Of a stretch of DNA of 64,000 nucleotides, positions 42,587 through 56,599 are shown in pieces (position 1 is the first letter of the stretch; every line of letters begins with the position of its first letter). The notes under the pieces were generated by a model that worked only from the letters and a program-made list of their open reading frames with translations, had not been told where the DNA came from and did no database searches. Both the position numbers and the translations under genes were made by a program. The stretch is from Castor canadensis (Eukaryota > Chordata > Mammalia > Rodentia > Castoridae): assembly GCF_047511655.1 (NCBI RefSeq), contig NC_133395.1:68109910-68173909 (forward strand). The letters are read 5' to 3'.

Positions 42587-45500
42587 CTAAAGTCTGCATA
42601 TGAGGGAAAACACATGATTTTTGGTCTTCTGAGCGTGGCTGACCTCACTCAGAATGATGTTCTCTAGTTCCATCCATTTACCTGCAAATGATAAGATTTC
42701 ATTCTTCTTCATGGCTGAGTAAAATTCCATTGTGTACAAGTACCACATTTTCTTGATCCATTCATCAATAGTGGGGCATCTTGGTTGTTTCCATAACTTG
42801 GCTATTGTAAATAGTGCTGCAATAAACATGGGTGTGCAGGTGCCTCTGGAGTAACCTGTATTGCATTACTTTGGATATATCCCCAGGAGAGGGATTGCTG
42901 GATCATATGGCAGGTCAATATTTAGATTTTTAAGAAGCCTCCAAATTTTTTTCCAGAGTGGTTGTACCAGCTTGCATTCCCACCAGCAGTGGATTAGGGT
43001 TCCTTTTTTCACTGCATCCTCACCAACACATGTTGTTGGTGGTGTTTTTGATCATGGCTATTCTAACAGGGGTGAGGTGGAATCTTAATGTGGTTTTGAT
43101 TTGCATTTCCTTTATAGCTAGAGATGGTGAACATATTTTCAGGTGTTTTTTGCCATTTGAATTTCTTCTTTTAAGAAAGTTCTATTAAGTGCAGTTGCCC
43201 ATTTTTTAATTGGTTCATTGATTTTAGGAGAGTTCAGTTTCTTAAGTTCCCTGTATATTCTGGTTATCTGGAAAATATTTTCTCCCACTCTGTGGGTGGT
43301 CTCTTCAGTTTAGAGACCATTTCTTTTGTTGTGCAGAAGCTTTTTAATTTTATGAAGTCCCATTTGTCCATCCTTTCTCTTAGTTGCTGGGCTGCTGGGG
43401 TTGTATTGAGGAAGTCCTTGCCTATACCTATTAGTTCCAGAGTATTTCTTGCTCTTACCTGTAGTAACTTCAGAGTTTCAGGTCTGATATTTAGGTCCTT
43501 GATCCATTTTGAGTTGATACTAGTACAGAGTGATAGATATGGATCTAGTTTCAGTTTTCTGCAGACAGATAACCACTTTTCCCAGCAACATTTGTTGAAG
43601 AGACTGTCTTGTCTCCATACTATGTTTTTGGCACTTTTGTGAAAAATGAGGTGGGCATAGTTGTGTCGATTCATATCTGGATCTTCTGTTGTGTTCCACT
43701 GGTCTTCATGTCTGTTTTTATGCCAGTACCGTGCTGTTTTTATTGCTATTGCTTTGTAATATAGTTTGAAGTCAGGTATTATGATACCTCCAGCATTGCT
43801 TCTTTTGCTGAGTGTTGCCTTGGCTATTTGTGGTCTCTTGGGTTTCCAAATGAACTTTAGAGTAAATTTTTCAATCTCTGTGATAAAAGTCATTGGGATT
43901 TTGATGGGAATTGCATTAAACATGTAGATTGCTTGTGGTCATAGAGCCATTTTTACTATGTTGATTCTACCAATCCATGAGCACGGGAGATCTTTCCATC
44001 TTCTGTAATCTTCCTTGATCTCCTTCTTCAGGAGTTTGTAATTCTCCTTACAGAGTTCATTCACATTTTTGTTAAATCTACTCCTAGGTATTTGATTTTT
44101 CTGAGGCTATTGTGAATGAAATTGTTTCCATATATTCCTTCTCAGTTTGTTCGTTTTTGGTGTATAGAAAAGCTAATGATTTTTGTAGGTTGGTTTTGTA
44201 TCCTGCCACCTTATTGTAGCTGTTTATGGTGTCTAAGAGTTTTTGGGTAGAGATTTTTGGGTCTCCAAGGTATAGGATCATATCATCTGCAAATAAGGAT
44301 ATTTTGACAGTTTCTTTACCTATTTGCATTCCTTTTATTTCTTCTTGCCTAATTGCTCTGGCTAGGAATTCCAGTACTATGTTGAATAAGAGTGGGGATA
44401 GTGGGCACCCTTGTCTCATTCCTGATTTTTGGGAAATGGTTTCAGTTTTTCACCATTAAGTTATGATGTTGGCTGTAGTTTTGTTATAAATAGTCTTTAC
44501 AATGTTGAGGTACATTCCTTCTATTCCTAGTTTTCTTAGAGCTTTTATCATGAAGTGGTGTTGGATCTTGTCTAAGGCTTTTTCTGCATCTATTGAGATG
44601 GTCAAGTGGTTTTTGTCTTTGCTTCTATTGATGTGCTGTATTACATTTATAGATTTGCATATGTTGAACCATCCCTCTACTCCTAGGATGAAGCCAACTT
44701 GGTCATAGTGTATGATCTTTCTGATGTGTTGTTGGATTTGGTTTGCCATTATTTTATTAAGGATTTTTGTATTGATATTCATTAAGGAAATTGGCCTGTA
44801 ATTCACCTTTTTAGAGGTGTCTTTGTCTGGTTTTGAGATGGGAGTTATATTGGTTTCATAGAATGAGTTAGGCAGTGTTCTTTCCCTTTCTATTCCATGG
44901 AACAGTTTAAGGAGAGTTAGTATTAGTTTTTCTGTAAACGTCTGATAGAATTCAGCAGTGAATCCATCCAGTCCTGGACTTTTCTTTTTTGGGAGACTCT
45001 TGATTGCTGCTTCAATTTCTTTTTGTGTTATAGATCTATTCAGGTGATTAATATCTTCTCGGTTCAGTTTTGGGTGGTTGTAAATTTCTAGAAATCTGCC
45101 CATTTCTTCAAGATTTTCAAATTTATTACAGTATAGGTTCTCAAAGTAGTCTCATGATTTCCTGCATTTCCATGGTGTTTGTTATTATCTCTCCTTTTGC
45201 GTTTCTGATTTTACTGATTTGGGTTTTTTCTCTTCTCATTTTAGTCAGGTTTACCAAGGGTCTGTCAATATCACTTATTTTTTCCAAGAACCAGCTTTTT
45301 GTTTCATTGATTCTTTGTATTTTTTTTTTTTTGGTTGTTTCTATTTCATTGATTTCAGCCCTTATTTTAATTATTTCTTTCCTTCTGCTTGTTTTGGGAT
45401 TTACTTGTTCTTGTTTTTCTAGGAGTTTCAGCTGTAGTATTAGGTCATTGATTTGAGATCTTTCTGTCCTTTTAATATATGCATTCATGGCTATAAACTT

Positions 45501-46378
45501 TCCTCTTTACTATGTCTCCTAGGTTCTGGTAGGTCACGTTTTCATTTTCATTAACTTCCAGGAAACTTTTAATTTCCTCTTTTATTTCATCAATGACCCA
45601 TTCATCATTGAGCAATGTGTTGTTCAGCTTCCAATTGTTTACATGTGTTTTACTGCTGCTTTTGTTGTTGATTTCTAGTTTTAACGCATTGTGGTCAGAT
45701 AGAATGCATGGTATAATTTTATTTTCTTATATTTGCTGAGGCTTGCTTTGTGCCCTAAGATAGGATCAATTTTGGAGAAGGTTCCATGGGCTGCTGAGAA
45801 GAATGTGTATTGTGCAGAAGTTGGGTGAAATATTCTGTAGACATCGGCTAGGTCCATTTGTTCTATGGTGCAGTTTAGTTCTAGAATTTCTTTATGGATT
45901 TTTTGTTTGGATGACCTATCTATTGGTGATAGGGGAGTATTAAGTTCTCCCCCTACCACTGTTTTGGAGTTTATATATGTTTTTAGGTCCTTCAAAGTAT
46001 GTTTGATGAAATTGGCTGCATCAACATTGGGTGCATATAGGATGATAATTGTTATTTCCTTTTGTTGTATTTCCCCTTTTATTAATATGAAGTGTCCTTC
46101 TTTATCTCATTTGATCAATGTAGGTTGGAGTCTACTTTGTCCAAGATAAGTATTGCTACTTCTGCCTGTTTTCAGGAGCCATTGGCTTGGTAAATCTTCT
46201 TCCAACCTTTCACTTTCAACCAGTGCTTATTTCTGTCAATGAGGTGGGTCTCCTGTAGGCAGCAGACTGTTGTATCTTCCTTTTTAATCCAGTTTGCCAG
46301 TCAGTGTCTTTTGATGGGGTAATTTAGTCCATTAACATTCAGTGTTAGTATTGATAAGTGCATGGTGATCCCTGTCAT
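42587..46378 (-). pseudogene. L1 ORF2, broken (reverse L1)
   Basis: Starts ATG at 46,378 (MTGITMHLSILTLNVNGLN) and ends TAG at 42,587 after a SLICRL end. Recognisable parts are the endonuclease (DRSSKQKIHKE and FSKIDPILG within 45,681-45,995), the [11 protein letters not shown] and [10 protein letters not shown] motifs (44,456-45,103), SLFADDM (44,084-44,419) and the C-terminal region (43,264-43,923). SKIDPILG carries Pro where His is usual. At least five breaks of frame or stops separate these parts. No activity is possible. Confidence 0.92.
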
Positions 46379-46428
46379 GTAGTTGCCTTTATTGATTAAG
46401 AGTTTAATTATGTATAGCTGAAACAATG

Positions 46429-47470
46429 TTACTCCTTACTTTCTTGCCTTTTCTTCAACTGTGGTTTGGTATTGCCTGCCCTTTCATGATTTTGTTTACT
46501 TTCAATATCTGTGTGCAGAATTCCTTGGAGAATCTTTTGTAGTAGTGGCTTGGTAGTCATATATTGTTTTAATTTCTGCTTATCAAGGAAAACTTTTATT
46601 GTTCCATCTATTTTAAATGATAGTTTTGCTGAGTAAAGTATCCTAGGATTGAAGTTATTTTCATTCAGTGCTTGGAAGACTTCACTCCATGCTCTTCTTG
46701 CTTTTAATGTTTCTGTTGAGAAGTCTGCTGTGATTTTGATGGATTTACCTTTGTATGTTATTTGTTTTTTCTCTCTTACAGCCTTCAATATTCTTTCTCT
46801 AGTCTCTGTATTTGTTGTTTTAATGATGATGTTTTGTAGGGTAGCTCTATTTTGGTCAGGTCTGTTTGGTGTTCTGGAGGCTTCCTGTACCTGAATGGGC
46901 ATAGTTTTTTCTAGATTTGGGAAATTTTCTGTTATTATTTTGTTGAATATATTACACATTCCTTTTGCTTAAACTTCTTCTCCTTTTTCAATGCCCATGA
47001 GTCTCAGGTTTGGTTTTTTTATGGAGTCAGTGAGTTCTTGGATTTTCTTTTCACAGGTCTTGAGTTGTTTAACTAATAGTTCTTTAGTTTTTCCTTTAAT
47101 TGCCATTTCATCTTCAAGTTCTGAGATTCTGCCTTCTGTTCATTCTATTCTGCTGAATAGAATAGAATTTTGTTTTGTATTTCTGTTTCATTCTTTTTTC
47201 TGAGGTTTTCCATATCCTGGGTTAACATCTCTATGAAATTATTATTAATTACTTGTAGAATTTCTTCTTTCAGGTGTTCTTGTGGTCTTTGTTGGGTTCC
47301 TTGGTATAGTTTATCTTTGTTTTGTTGGAATCTGGGTCTGGGTATCTATTTCCTTCATTTTGCTCTAAATTCTGTACTACTTTATTTTGGGGGGAAGAAT
47401 GGTTTCCATCCCTTTGTCTTCTTCCCGTACTTCCACTAGGTATTGTTTCTGTCCCTGGACTATGTGTAAT
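46429..47470 (-). pseudogene. L1 ORF1, broken (reverse L1)
   Basis: The C-terminal half (46,429-46,959) is open and has NIFNKIITENFPNLE, ADFSTETLKARRAW and ILYSAKLSFK, as in L1 ORF1p. The coiled-coil half (46,960-47,470) is interrupted by several stops. The start codon position appears to be mutated, so the 5' limit is approximate. Confidence 0.85.
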
Positions 47471-47971
47471 TTGGTATTAGCTTGGTTACAATATTAATAA
47501 TAATAAAACCATGAGATAACAATAAAAAAAAGAGAAAGAGAAGGAAAGATTAAAGGGAGAGAGAAGAGAGAAAAAAGGAAAGAAAGAATTTTTTTAAAAA
47601 AATGGTCAGTGATCAAACAGCAAACCAGGCTGCCAAACCCTAAAAAAGGGAGAAAAAAATCACCAGTTCTGGAACACTAGGATTGCAGGCTTAGTTGTTT
47701 TTAGTTCTTTGGTGTCCAGTCCAGTCTGTGTGTGTCTCTTAGGCACGCTTGGAGCCTTCTAGTGGAGGCCCAAGCTGGAGCCTGGTGTAGCATTTATCTG
47801 GGAAGCCTGTAGAGCTGGGGCTGGCTCCGCCTGAGGGGCAGGGTTCCTGGTAGGCTGGTAGATGCAACTGGGTCACACCAGGCTGGTGCCTGTCCCAGCA
47901 GGGAGGGGCTCATGTCCTTCCACATGGAGCTGGCTTCTCTGCAGTGTCTAAATATACTACTTCTCTCTCTT

Positions 47972-48299
47972 CTATTTTTAATATCTTGGGAAAAAGCACA
48001 AGTAACTTACCCAGTCAGTTTTGTTTTATTCCCCTCTTTTCCTTCCCATATTCCAAAGCATAGCTGTGTCTTAATAATTCCATCTCTACCTTCCATCTTT
48101 CCATTCCCTTTTATTATTAGTGATGATCTAGTTCAGAATCTTGGTATCTTAGCCTGTACTGTTACAGTAATCTCTTTCACTCTCTTTACTACCTATCTTA
48201 TTTTTTTGCCATCCCAATTTTTCAAACTGCAACTTCTACACATTGATTTGTTCTCCTGATAGCTGAACTGTGTAGAAGACATCAACAAGAGTTCTTGTC
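47972..48299. other. Unannotated flank
   Basis: Pyrimidine-rich; no gene or repeat recognised. Confidence 0.45.
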
Positions 48300-48406
48300 C
48301 TCAGCTCAGTATTCCAGCATATGCATGAATATGGGAGGCTGAGTCAGAGAAGGATTGTTTGAGGCCAGCCTGAGCTATATAATAGTGAGACCTGTCTCAA
48401 AAAAAA
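48300..48406 (+). mobile_element. B1-like SINE, partial
   Basis: 'atgggaggctgagtcagaga', 'tttgaggccagcctgagcta' and 'gtgagacctgtctcaaaa' with an A-rich end. Confidence 0.75.
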
Positions 48407-51400
48407 TTAAAATTCCAGTAGAATTTGGCCACTGGGAAATATACTAGAGTTCAATGGGCAAGTGAGAGAGAATCCAGACTAATTATCCCTCCTCATGCTT
48501 TTAATCTTATCAGGTTGCTACCTGTAGGTGTTTCCAGAGCTCATTCTCCCCCATTTTCTTATCTAGAGGTGTGAATAATGTGATCCTGCCCCCACCCCTG
48601 CTCCAGTTTCAAGTCCTAGAAGTGGAATTTATTTTGATTTATATACATTATTTCATCATCTTTTGCAGAGCCCCTTTATTAAACTCTCTTCAACTTATCC
48701 AATTTGAATATGCCATCTGTTTTCTAAATGATACACTTACCAAAAGTATTCACTGAAAAACAGATCAAATCATGGCACTGCCCTCTCCAAAACCTTAAAG
48801 TTTGTCCACTAAGTTCCAAACTCTGTAGCCAGTATTCAAAGTCTTCCACAGTGTTGTGTGCCATTCTTTACCCATTATAACCACACTATTCCATATCACT
48901 GACTCAGGTTCATTGAACTGTTCAAATCCCTTCTCCCAATGCCATATCTTTTTATGCACTACACACAGAAGTTTCTTCTATTTAAGGTGAAATGTTACTT
49001 ACTTTCCAGTAGCCACTTTAAACATACTGTCTTTCAATGAAGATTTCTCTTTGGAAATCATCCTTTATTTCTCCATTCTTCTAAAGCTATAGAATTCTTA
49101 ATTATGTTCCATCTAAAACCATTATATTAGTAATATTTAAAGAATGAGTCACATACAATATTTTTCTGTGTTCATGTAAAAGTGTTCCTTTCTTCCTTTA
49201 CTCTCCTTCCCTCCTTCCTTCCAGCTTGACACATGTATTAAGTATATTAAAGCATAGTTCTCTGTATATTCTGAAGTTTTCAGCAGGAAGTGTGGCCTGA
49301 GCTGGGTGCTACACACAACTGTAGTTCTACAACTCAAGCAAAAGCTACACTATTTCCAACCAAATAGAAACTTCTATGCTACTAAGCATTATCAAAAATG
49401 GTGACACTGAAAGACAAACAGATGTGAGAACAAAATAAAGGCTTTATAAATAGTTATTGGTAAGAGGGGAAAGTTTGAGATAAACATTATCATAGAATAA
49501 CATTTGAATTTCAGTAGAGAGAAAACTGAGGACATGAGTAAAGGTCACACATGGAGTCAAGGTGGAATGGTCTTCTGTGCCCTGATTCATAACCTTATAA
49601 GTTAGGAAAGGAAGTTGAGAAATTCCACCAAGAGAACCAAGGGATTTCTCTCTTGGTTATTTTATGCTGAGAATTCTAAATAAATTTTACCCAAATTTTT
49701 TTCACATTATTAACATAAAAATTTATCTGACTCTCTGAGTCTACAATCAAATTTGTTACATAGTTATCAACAACTGTAAAATAGATTAGCTCTTGGGGAT
49801 TTAGCTTCAATCTGAGGCTTGAGTTAAACCCAGGTCAAGTTGAGTAAGTAGAATAAGGTTCAATTTATTTACTTACTTGTTTTTATGTATTTATTTATTT
49901 AGTTAGTTAGTTAGTTATAATCCATAGTTTCTAGGTACTCACATTACTTGGATACAAGTGGTAAAATCTGACAGAATCTCTTCTACACTGAATGATTAAA
50001 GCAAGGACTAAAGTTTGTAGCTATATATGAAATTTTAAAAATGAGGAGGCAGAAAAGAACAGTCCACCATGCAGACATTTAGGCTACAAGATGAAGTATA
50101 ATCAGACATTTTCAAACCAGAAGTACACTGGCAAAACTTTTCACCTTCTGTCAAGATTTTATATGTCTTCACATACCAATTTGAAAAAGCTCTACTTAAA
50201 CTTAACCCCGAAGAGAAAACAGCACACATAGCTACACACATGAGTGCTGAACTGAATATCTGCATACAGAGCAAACACTGGGCATGAAGAACAGTGAGAC
50301 AGAAAGTATTAGCCGTGTCCTGTGAACATCGAAGCTCATCTAGAATTTCCCTTGAATCAGGCTTTTTTTTTAAAAAATGAGAGCTATGCATCCAAGACTG
50401 TGTGGGAACAATGAGCACACAAAGGCATGGTGGAAGAAAACACACATACAACGCTGGATCTCCCTCACTTTCCCAATCCACGCTGATGCCATCTCCAATT
50501 TTGTGGAACTCTTTCTTGCCTTTCTATGCATTTCTCTTCCCACAATTTCCAGTTTCCACAACCCACAACCCTTCTTCAGTCCCCACCCAAGCCACTGCTA
50601 CAGAACACATGATCAGATTGAAAGCAAACTAAAAATTTTAAATTAATGGCAAACCACCACAGCATTGACCCCATTTACTTCTTCTTTTTTTTATAAACTT
50701 CCTCAACTAGAAGGGAAATACTTCTTTAAGAAATAATAACCGAACATAAGATGCCCAGAAATCTGGGTCATTTCTTTCTTTGGACATAATGGGAATTCAC
50801 TCAATTGTTACTTCTGAGTAATATGAGTTTAAAAGCATATTACTCAGAAACTTTGATATATCTTCTTATAAACACATAATTAGAGCTTCAACTTGGAAGA
50901 AAAGCATTTACTTGTAGAAAGAAATAAAAGTATATGTTAGTTTGAAAGATTGGTTTTATGAACACCAGTTATGTTCACTATCTAGTATTTTTCTTGAAAG
51001 CTATTTTTGTACTATATTTTAAATTCATACATGATGGATCTAAAAAGTCACTTTCTTAATTTCAGTAGTTTGATTCACTACATAGCTAACAGAGCAAGAA
51101 TCTCTATATGGGGTTACTACTTTCATTGGCATTGAAGTCATTTCCATGTATAAGTTAAAAGAATATGAACTCGAAGCATTTGGTTACTTATTTTCCACTA
51201 ATCCACAAAAGTGGCTTTGTTTTATCAGAAAGGAATTCTGCATTCAAGTTTGTGGTCAATTATCTTTGTTTCCCTTAAAATACCATTACTTAGAATTGTG
51301 GTATAAACAAAGTAAAACATGTCCGTTTTCTCTTCCAAAGTTAAAATATAAAAGTATTATACCATGTTTAGAAGAAAACGTATTTTCTGTGAGCTGTATT

Positions 51401-54400
51401 CATTTCCAAAACAAAACTGAATGTTTGACACATGATGTTAAAAGTAGACATAACTACACTATATTTATTATGTTAAAAAATTAGAATGCCCAGCTCAAAT
51501 TTCTTTTGCTAGATTTAGTTCCTTCATCTATAATGAGAAATTTATACAAACTACTTCCTATTTTAGTCTACATCCAATAAAACAGTGTCCATATTGCTTG
51601 AATGTAAGAGAGAAGGAAAGTTTGGAACTGGCTAAGATAAGGTTACCTCACAGTCTCTTGGGAAATTAGCCATGCTATACAACCACTGCATTAAAAATAT
51701 CAATTGCAGGCTTGGACTGATGGAACTACCAAACACAGCATAATCTGGTTAGACAGAAACAAGCTTACTGATCTGAAAATCACAGTCATTGCTCTCAGGG
51801 TACTAGACAGGCAGACCAGTGACACTGCCCAAGAGTGAGGTAAAAGCTTCTGAATCCCAAAATCCACACCAGGATTATTTAAATGGAAGCAAAGTGTCAA
51901 AAAGACAAAGGCATTTTCTCTTTCTGAAATCCAAATTCCAGTACTTATTGTCCAGTTCATAAATAGGTATATCTTTTTAAATATGGTGAGGTAACTCACC
52001 ACAGAGACAACTGTAAATACTGTAGAAGACCACTCCTTCTGGTCTTAACAAACCTCTTAATATCAGAATTTTACAGTAACATTGAGACTGCAAGATACAA
52101 TGTGGTCCAGCACCCTAAGGCATGAACAGAGTTCTCATTGATAAAAATGTCCCCACACTAATCCGGACTAGCCAGCATATACCAGAAATAACTGCTATGG
52201 AACAGTCATGGATCAGTTATCCAGTTACTCTCTAAAATTTGTGCTAGCTACAGAGGAAAATGAATAGAAAGAGAACTGCCAAGTTTTTACATGGAGAATC
52301 AAAGGAAGTAGCAAGAGAAGGAAACTCACTAGCTTATGTTTACTTGGGCCTCGTGCACTAGACACATGTTCCTAATTCATTTATCTTAATGATGATTATT
52401 GAAGCCTTGGAGCTGACATTCTACTAGGAATATCTTCTACTAGGAATATATTCTTAATATCTGTAGGTTAAGGGATGCTATGCTCTGGAGAGACTATTGA
52501 AAGCTGTCAAAGTTACAGGAAGTAAACATCAGGGAGATGAGAGTATGTTCTGGTACAAAGTTTGAATCTTTCCCATGGGACCTACTTTTCAGTGTGCACT
52601 AATGGTTTCATATACCTCAAAATAGAGTTGACACATGATCCATAAAATGTCATGGAAGAGAGACAGAAGTTACCAAAAAATCACATACAACACAGAAAAT
52701 ATCATGTTATTTTCTGTAGGATGACAACCATTCTTAAAATTATGGTTAGTTAATTACGATCTGACTGAAAGTTCTCCAGAGTCTGTCTTGAATATAGTCA
52801 GAGATCATGAGCAATGTGTGTGAATGAAGTCACTGGTAGAAGAAGACAAGAGTAAAGGTGGAAAGCTTCCTTTCTCTAAAATCCACTCAACTCACCTTTA
52901 AGAACACTATGCAGGCTAAATCTGTTCTAAGAATTGCCAAATTACACCTCTAACACAGTACTATGAACATCTGTACTTTTTAACTTACAAAATAATAATA
53001 ATCATTGTTATTATGAGTCACTCTTCCTTTCATAGTCATAACCATTTTTTCCAAATAGTAATCAATTAATTCCCTTTTTTCTAACCATGTGCTTTGAATG
53101 GACCCCCCACCCACAGAGGAGTTGAAGCATTTTGGCATAATCCAAGCTAAGCATTATAATTCCCCAGAAAGGGTGATTGGTTTTTCAATAAGCACATGAT
53201 CCAATCAGACCTAATGAGAGCTAAGAGATTCTTCCTAATATTTGTAGCAAACAGATTTTTGCTTTTCATCTTTGACCTGAAAATGAGTCATTGTAAAGCT
53301 GATGCTGTTCCTATCATCTTAGGACAATGAAGGTAGCAACTGTTTGAATGAACTGATGTTCATTCAGAGTTTATAGATCTGGTTACCATGACAATTTAAC
53401 ACCTCTGTGCCATAATTTCCTAAGCTCTAAAGGAATGGTCAAGATCAACAACCTTTAAATTTTTCTATCTACAAAGAGGTTGTAGTTGCTCTCAGAAGGT
53501 GGGGCAATATGACCCAAAACTGTCCCTCATCAGTAATAGAAATGTTATTCAAATTTTATGTTTTATTTTAAATACAGATACTTTTTGAATGTTCATGATG
53601 TTTATTTTAATGTAAGAATTGTCTACAAGTAAAACCTGATATTCCAGAAAGGTGAGTGATGGAAGTGTTTAATCTCTAGCTTCATCAGACCTTTGGCTCA
53701 CTGTTCTTGCCCTGTGAGTATTGAGAAACATGAAGCAAAACTATTCCTAAGGAAATGCTCAGTTAAAAGTCCACTAATTTGCATTCCTGAACACTTGTCC
53801 TTAAAGTTCCCACTTACTGATTTATAAGTGAAGAAGTAATTTTATTGAGTTTTTCTATAATTCAAATGTATAAAATATCACCACATCAGTGTTCCATGGG
53901 AATTCGCCTAGGTTTCCTCCTTCCCTCTTCCTGATTCTTCCAACCTCACCATTCACATACTCTATGATGTACTTTCTTTCCCCTTTTCTAGCTATTAAAA
54001 TTATAACATGAATTTAAAATTTCTACTCATGTAGCATAAATAAGCAACCCTACTTGTCCTTATTTTCAAGAGAAAAATATATGTATTGAGTGTGGTTTTT
54101 TTAAGGTAAATATTTTACAAGTTATCAGACTATTTTATTTAATTCATTACAAGCAAAAGAGGTTTAAAAGTGAGGACAGATGTACAAGTTCTTCACTCCA
54201 TGAGGACTTTATGCCAAAGCTCTGAGGCTGCAATAAGTCCTGGTAAGTATCAGGCAAACTGCCACCAAAAAAACTGGAGGACATTTTGCTAACTTGAGGA
54301 ATAATTGTGGAAACAGCATGTTACAGAGACATTGAAAACTAATCCTGGATTTTCCAGAGTAACCTACATTTGCTGAAACATTCAACTCTCCCTAGGCAGA

Positions 54401-54744
54401 AATCAGAATGTTTATAGCTTTCAGCCTTACTGTTTGTAAATGGAACTCTGAGCTCAGAATTCATAATCACTGATTAAGTTGCTGTTTTTTACCCAACATT
54501 AGGGGAACAAAAAAACCTAGTGGGTTCTTTCCTACTGAACCATAAACACATGTTATGTTGTGTGTAATAAATTCCCTCACATTGCACTCCTTTTGAAGGG
54601 AAGGATGAGGGATGTAATGGAATATCTTGAACTAAAATCTAAGAACTTGTCTAGTTGGCATATTAAGTAAAATATGAGAAGAAATCCATATAAGTATGGT
54701 ACCATATGTATTCCTTGTGTTAGCACCATAGAATACAAAGCTAG
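48407..54744. other. Long repeat-poor, gene-free stretch
   Basis: The least repetitive part of the window. Wording near 48,770-49,140 ('aaccttaaagtttgtccact', 'gtagccagtattcaaagtc') is weakly L2-like. A (TTTA)/(TTAG) simple repeat lies at 49,861-49,917. The minus-strand 148-codon frame at 50,035-50,481 has no recognisable domain. Near 53,160-53,210 'gggtgattggtttttcaata' followed by 'cacatgatccaatcagac' looks like an old interspersed repeat I cannot name. Confidence 0.45.
49861..49917. repeat. TTTA/TTAG simple repeat
   Basis: Runs of TTTA and GTTA units with interruptions. Confidence 0.75.
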
Positions 54745-54895
54745 CAGGACTTTAAAGGTTACATAATTCAATTCCCTCATTACCAAAAAGAAAAAACTAA
54801 AAACCAGAGAAGCAAAGGAACTGCTCAGTGTTCCATAGATAACTGATATAGATCTCCTGATCTCCAATGCAGCATTACTTTACTACTCAGAGGAA
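54745..54895 (-). repeat. MIR-like SINE fragment, antisense
   Basis: 'attcaattccctcattacc', 'accagagaagcaaaggaact' and 'cagtgttccatagataact' follow the antisense MIR order (…ctcattttacag…gaaactgaggc…gtcacacagctag). Diverged. Confidence 0.5.
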
Positions 54896-56599
54896 TGCAT
54901 AGAACATTCATTGATGTTAACTACTCATCAGTTCCATATAACACAGATCATGTCACAACCTTTCCAACAAATGAGTTCTTTCTTCTCATTATCTTGACCT
55001 CTGCAGTCCTAAGTATTTAGCCATTACATCCTTCTGGGACTTTGCTCATGGGAATTGCCTTATCTACCTCCTCCTGCCTGTGAATGAATGCCTTTGGCTA
55101 AGAAAGAGAGCTCAAAAAACATCTGTTAGTAAGTCTGACTTTGCTGAGTCAAGAAGAAAACACCAATTATGAGGTAGGAGAAAAGCAATGGCCACAGTAT
55201 AATAGTCACATTGTTGAGTTTCTGTCCTTGATGCTTTGACAATTTATGATCTTACAGGCTCAGGTGGGAGTGCTCCTACCAGAGCTAAACAATTCTTATA
55301 GATAGTAAAGGACTGTACTATGCGTGTATCTTTCATATGACAACCAACCTGCCTAGATCCCACACTTGAACCACTTCTATAGCAGGCTCTTACACTTTAG
55401 GCTACTATCCATCTACCCTAGTCAGATGAGAGACAAGTACCAAGCAACTAAGGATAGCAGCTTGATCCCAGGGCCCCATGAAATTATTCAGACTAGATAA
55501 TTTTAAGTTTGCATGCCTTGTCTTGTCATCCCTTCCTGAAGAAACAATGATAATCCAACATTTTCCTCTGACTTTTTCCCCCTCCTAATTGCTTCTGTGT
55601 GTGGGCCTATATGGCATGGTATGCCCCCTCCTCTTGAGAAGTCTTAGCAACAAACTATCTTTTCAATGATAATCATCTCCTGATCTGTTCGTCTCATCAT
55701 AGCTGAGTAATAATAATAAAACATAGATGTGCAACACAGAGATCGAAGTCTAAGAAAACAAAAGTGCCAAAATCAGAAATGGGTTTGAAGCAAGCAAGAG
55801 AAAACGAGGTAAGTCACAAATAGGAATAATGAGTAAAAGGTCTGGATCAGGAAACTTCAGGACCCAGAATGTTGATTTGATATGCCTTTCATACCCTCCT
55901 GCTAATGTGAAAGGGTCATCATAAGGTGGCACATGAACAATTTCCTCCTGAACACACTGCCTAATAAATGACCACTTTAACATTCCTAGACACAAACTCA
56001 CTATGCAGCATTCCAATTACTAGTATCGTAGCTCTAGTCTGTAGTAGAATGCTAAAATAGCCTCTTGGTCATCGCTCTGCTTTTTATTTCTCCCTTTAAT
56101 CATTTTTCCATCCTTTCTAAGTCAGTTTGCACATTCATAAAAATGTTCCATATCCTCATATTAAATATTGATCTCACCATTACATTCAGAGTTCTCCAAA
56201 ATGCCTCTTGGCCTGCATTCCAGGCTTGACTTCCATATTCCACTCTATTCTCTATGATCTGGGAAAACTAAACCATCTACTCTTCTCAGCATGGTTTCCC
56301 TATCCACTGAAAGACTCCATTACTAGAAACACCATAAAGTGTGATTTGCAGTGTAATTTTGCAGATATAAACATATCTGGCTATGATCCTTTATCTCCCC
56401 AAAATAATATGGTGTTATCTTAGAACTCTACCTCTCCTTTTCTTCTTGATGTAGTGGAATTAATAATACAAATATTAAAGGATCATTAACAGATCAAGTG
56501 AGATTCTACATATAAAGATCTCATCACAATTTTGGGATGCAGTGAAACCGCTTAATAGTGGTTGTATCATTACTCATATTAAAAGCATGTGTTAGAAAT
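54896..56599. other. Unannotated stretch
   Basis: No gene recognised. Weak L2-like wording near 55,010-55,090 and 56,200-56,300 is not strong enough to call. Confidence 0.45.

Larger units (their letters stand above)
42121..47962 (-). mobile_element. Nearly complete L1, reversed and decayed
   Basis: Order on the minus strand: GC-rich 5' UTR part (47,480-47,962), ORF1 (46,429 to about 47,470), ORF2 (42,587-46,378), and a 3' UTR with a C-rich tract in plus-strand view and T-rich tail at 42,121. The 5' UTR is about 480 bp, much shorter than the 1.65 kb of the L1 at 10,057, and lacks a visible YY1 site at its end, so it is probably 5' incomplete. The candidate TSD ctctctctt (42,112-42,120 and 47,963-47,971) is low complexity. 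Confidence 0.88.

Noticed and set aside
42112-47971. ctctctctt as a firm TSD for the reverse L1
   Set aside because: The match is at the right place but is low complexity; kept only as a candidate.
50035-50481. 148-codon minus-strand frame
   Set aside because: No recognisable domain or gene structure; overlapping frames on the other strand are equally long in places.
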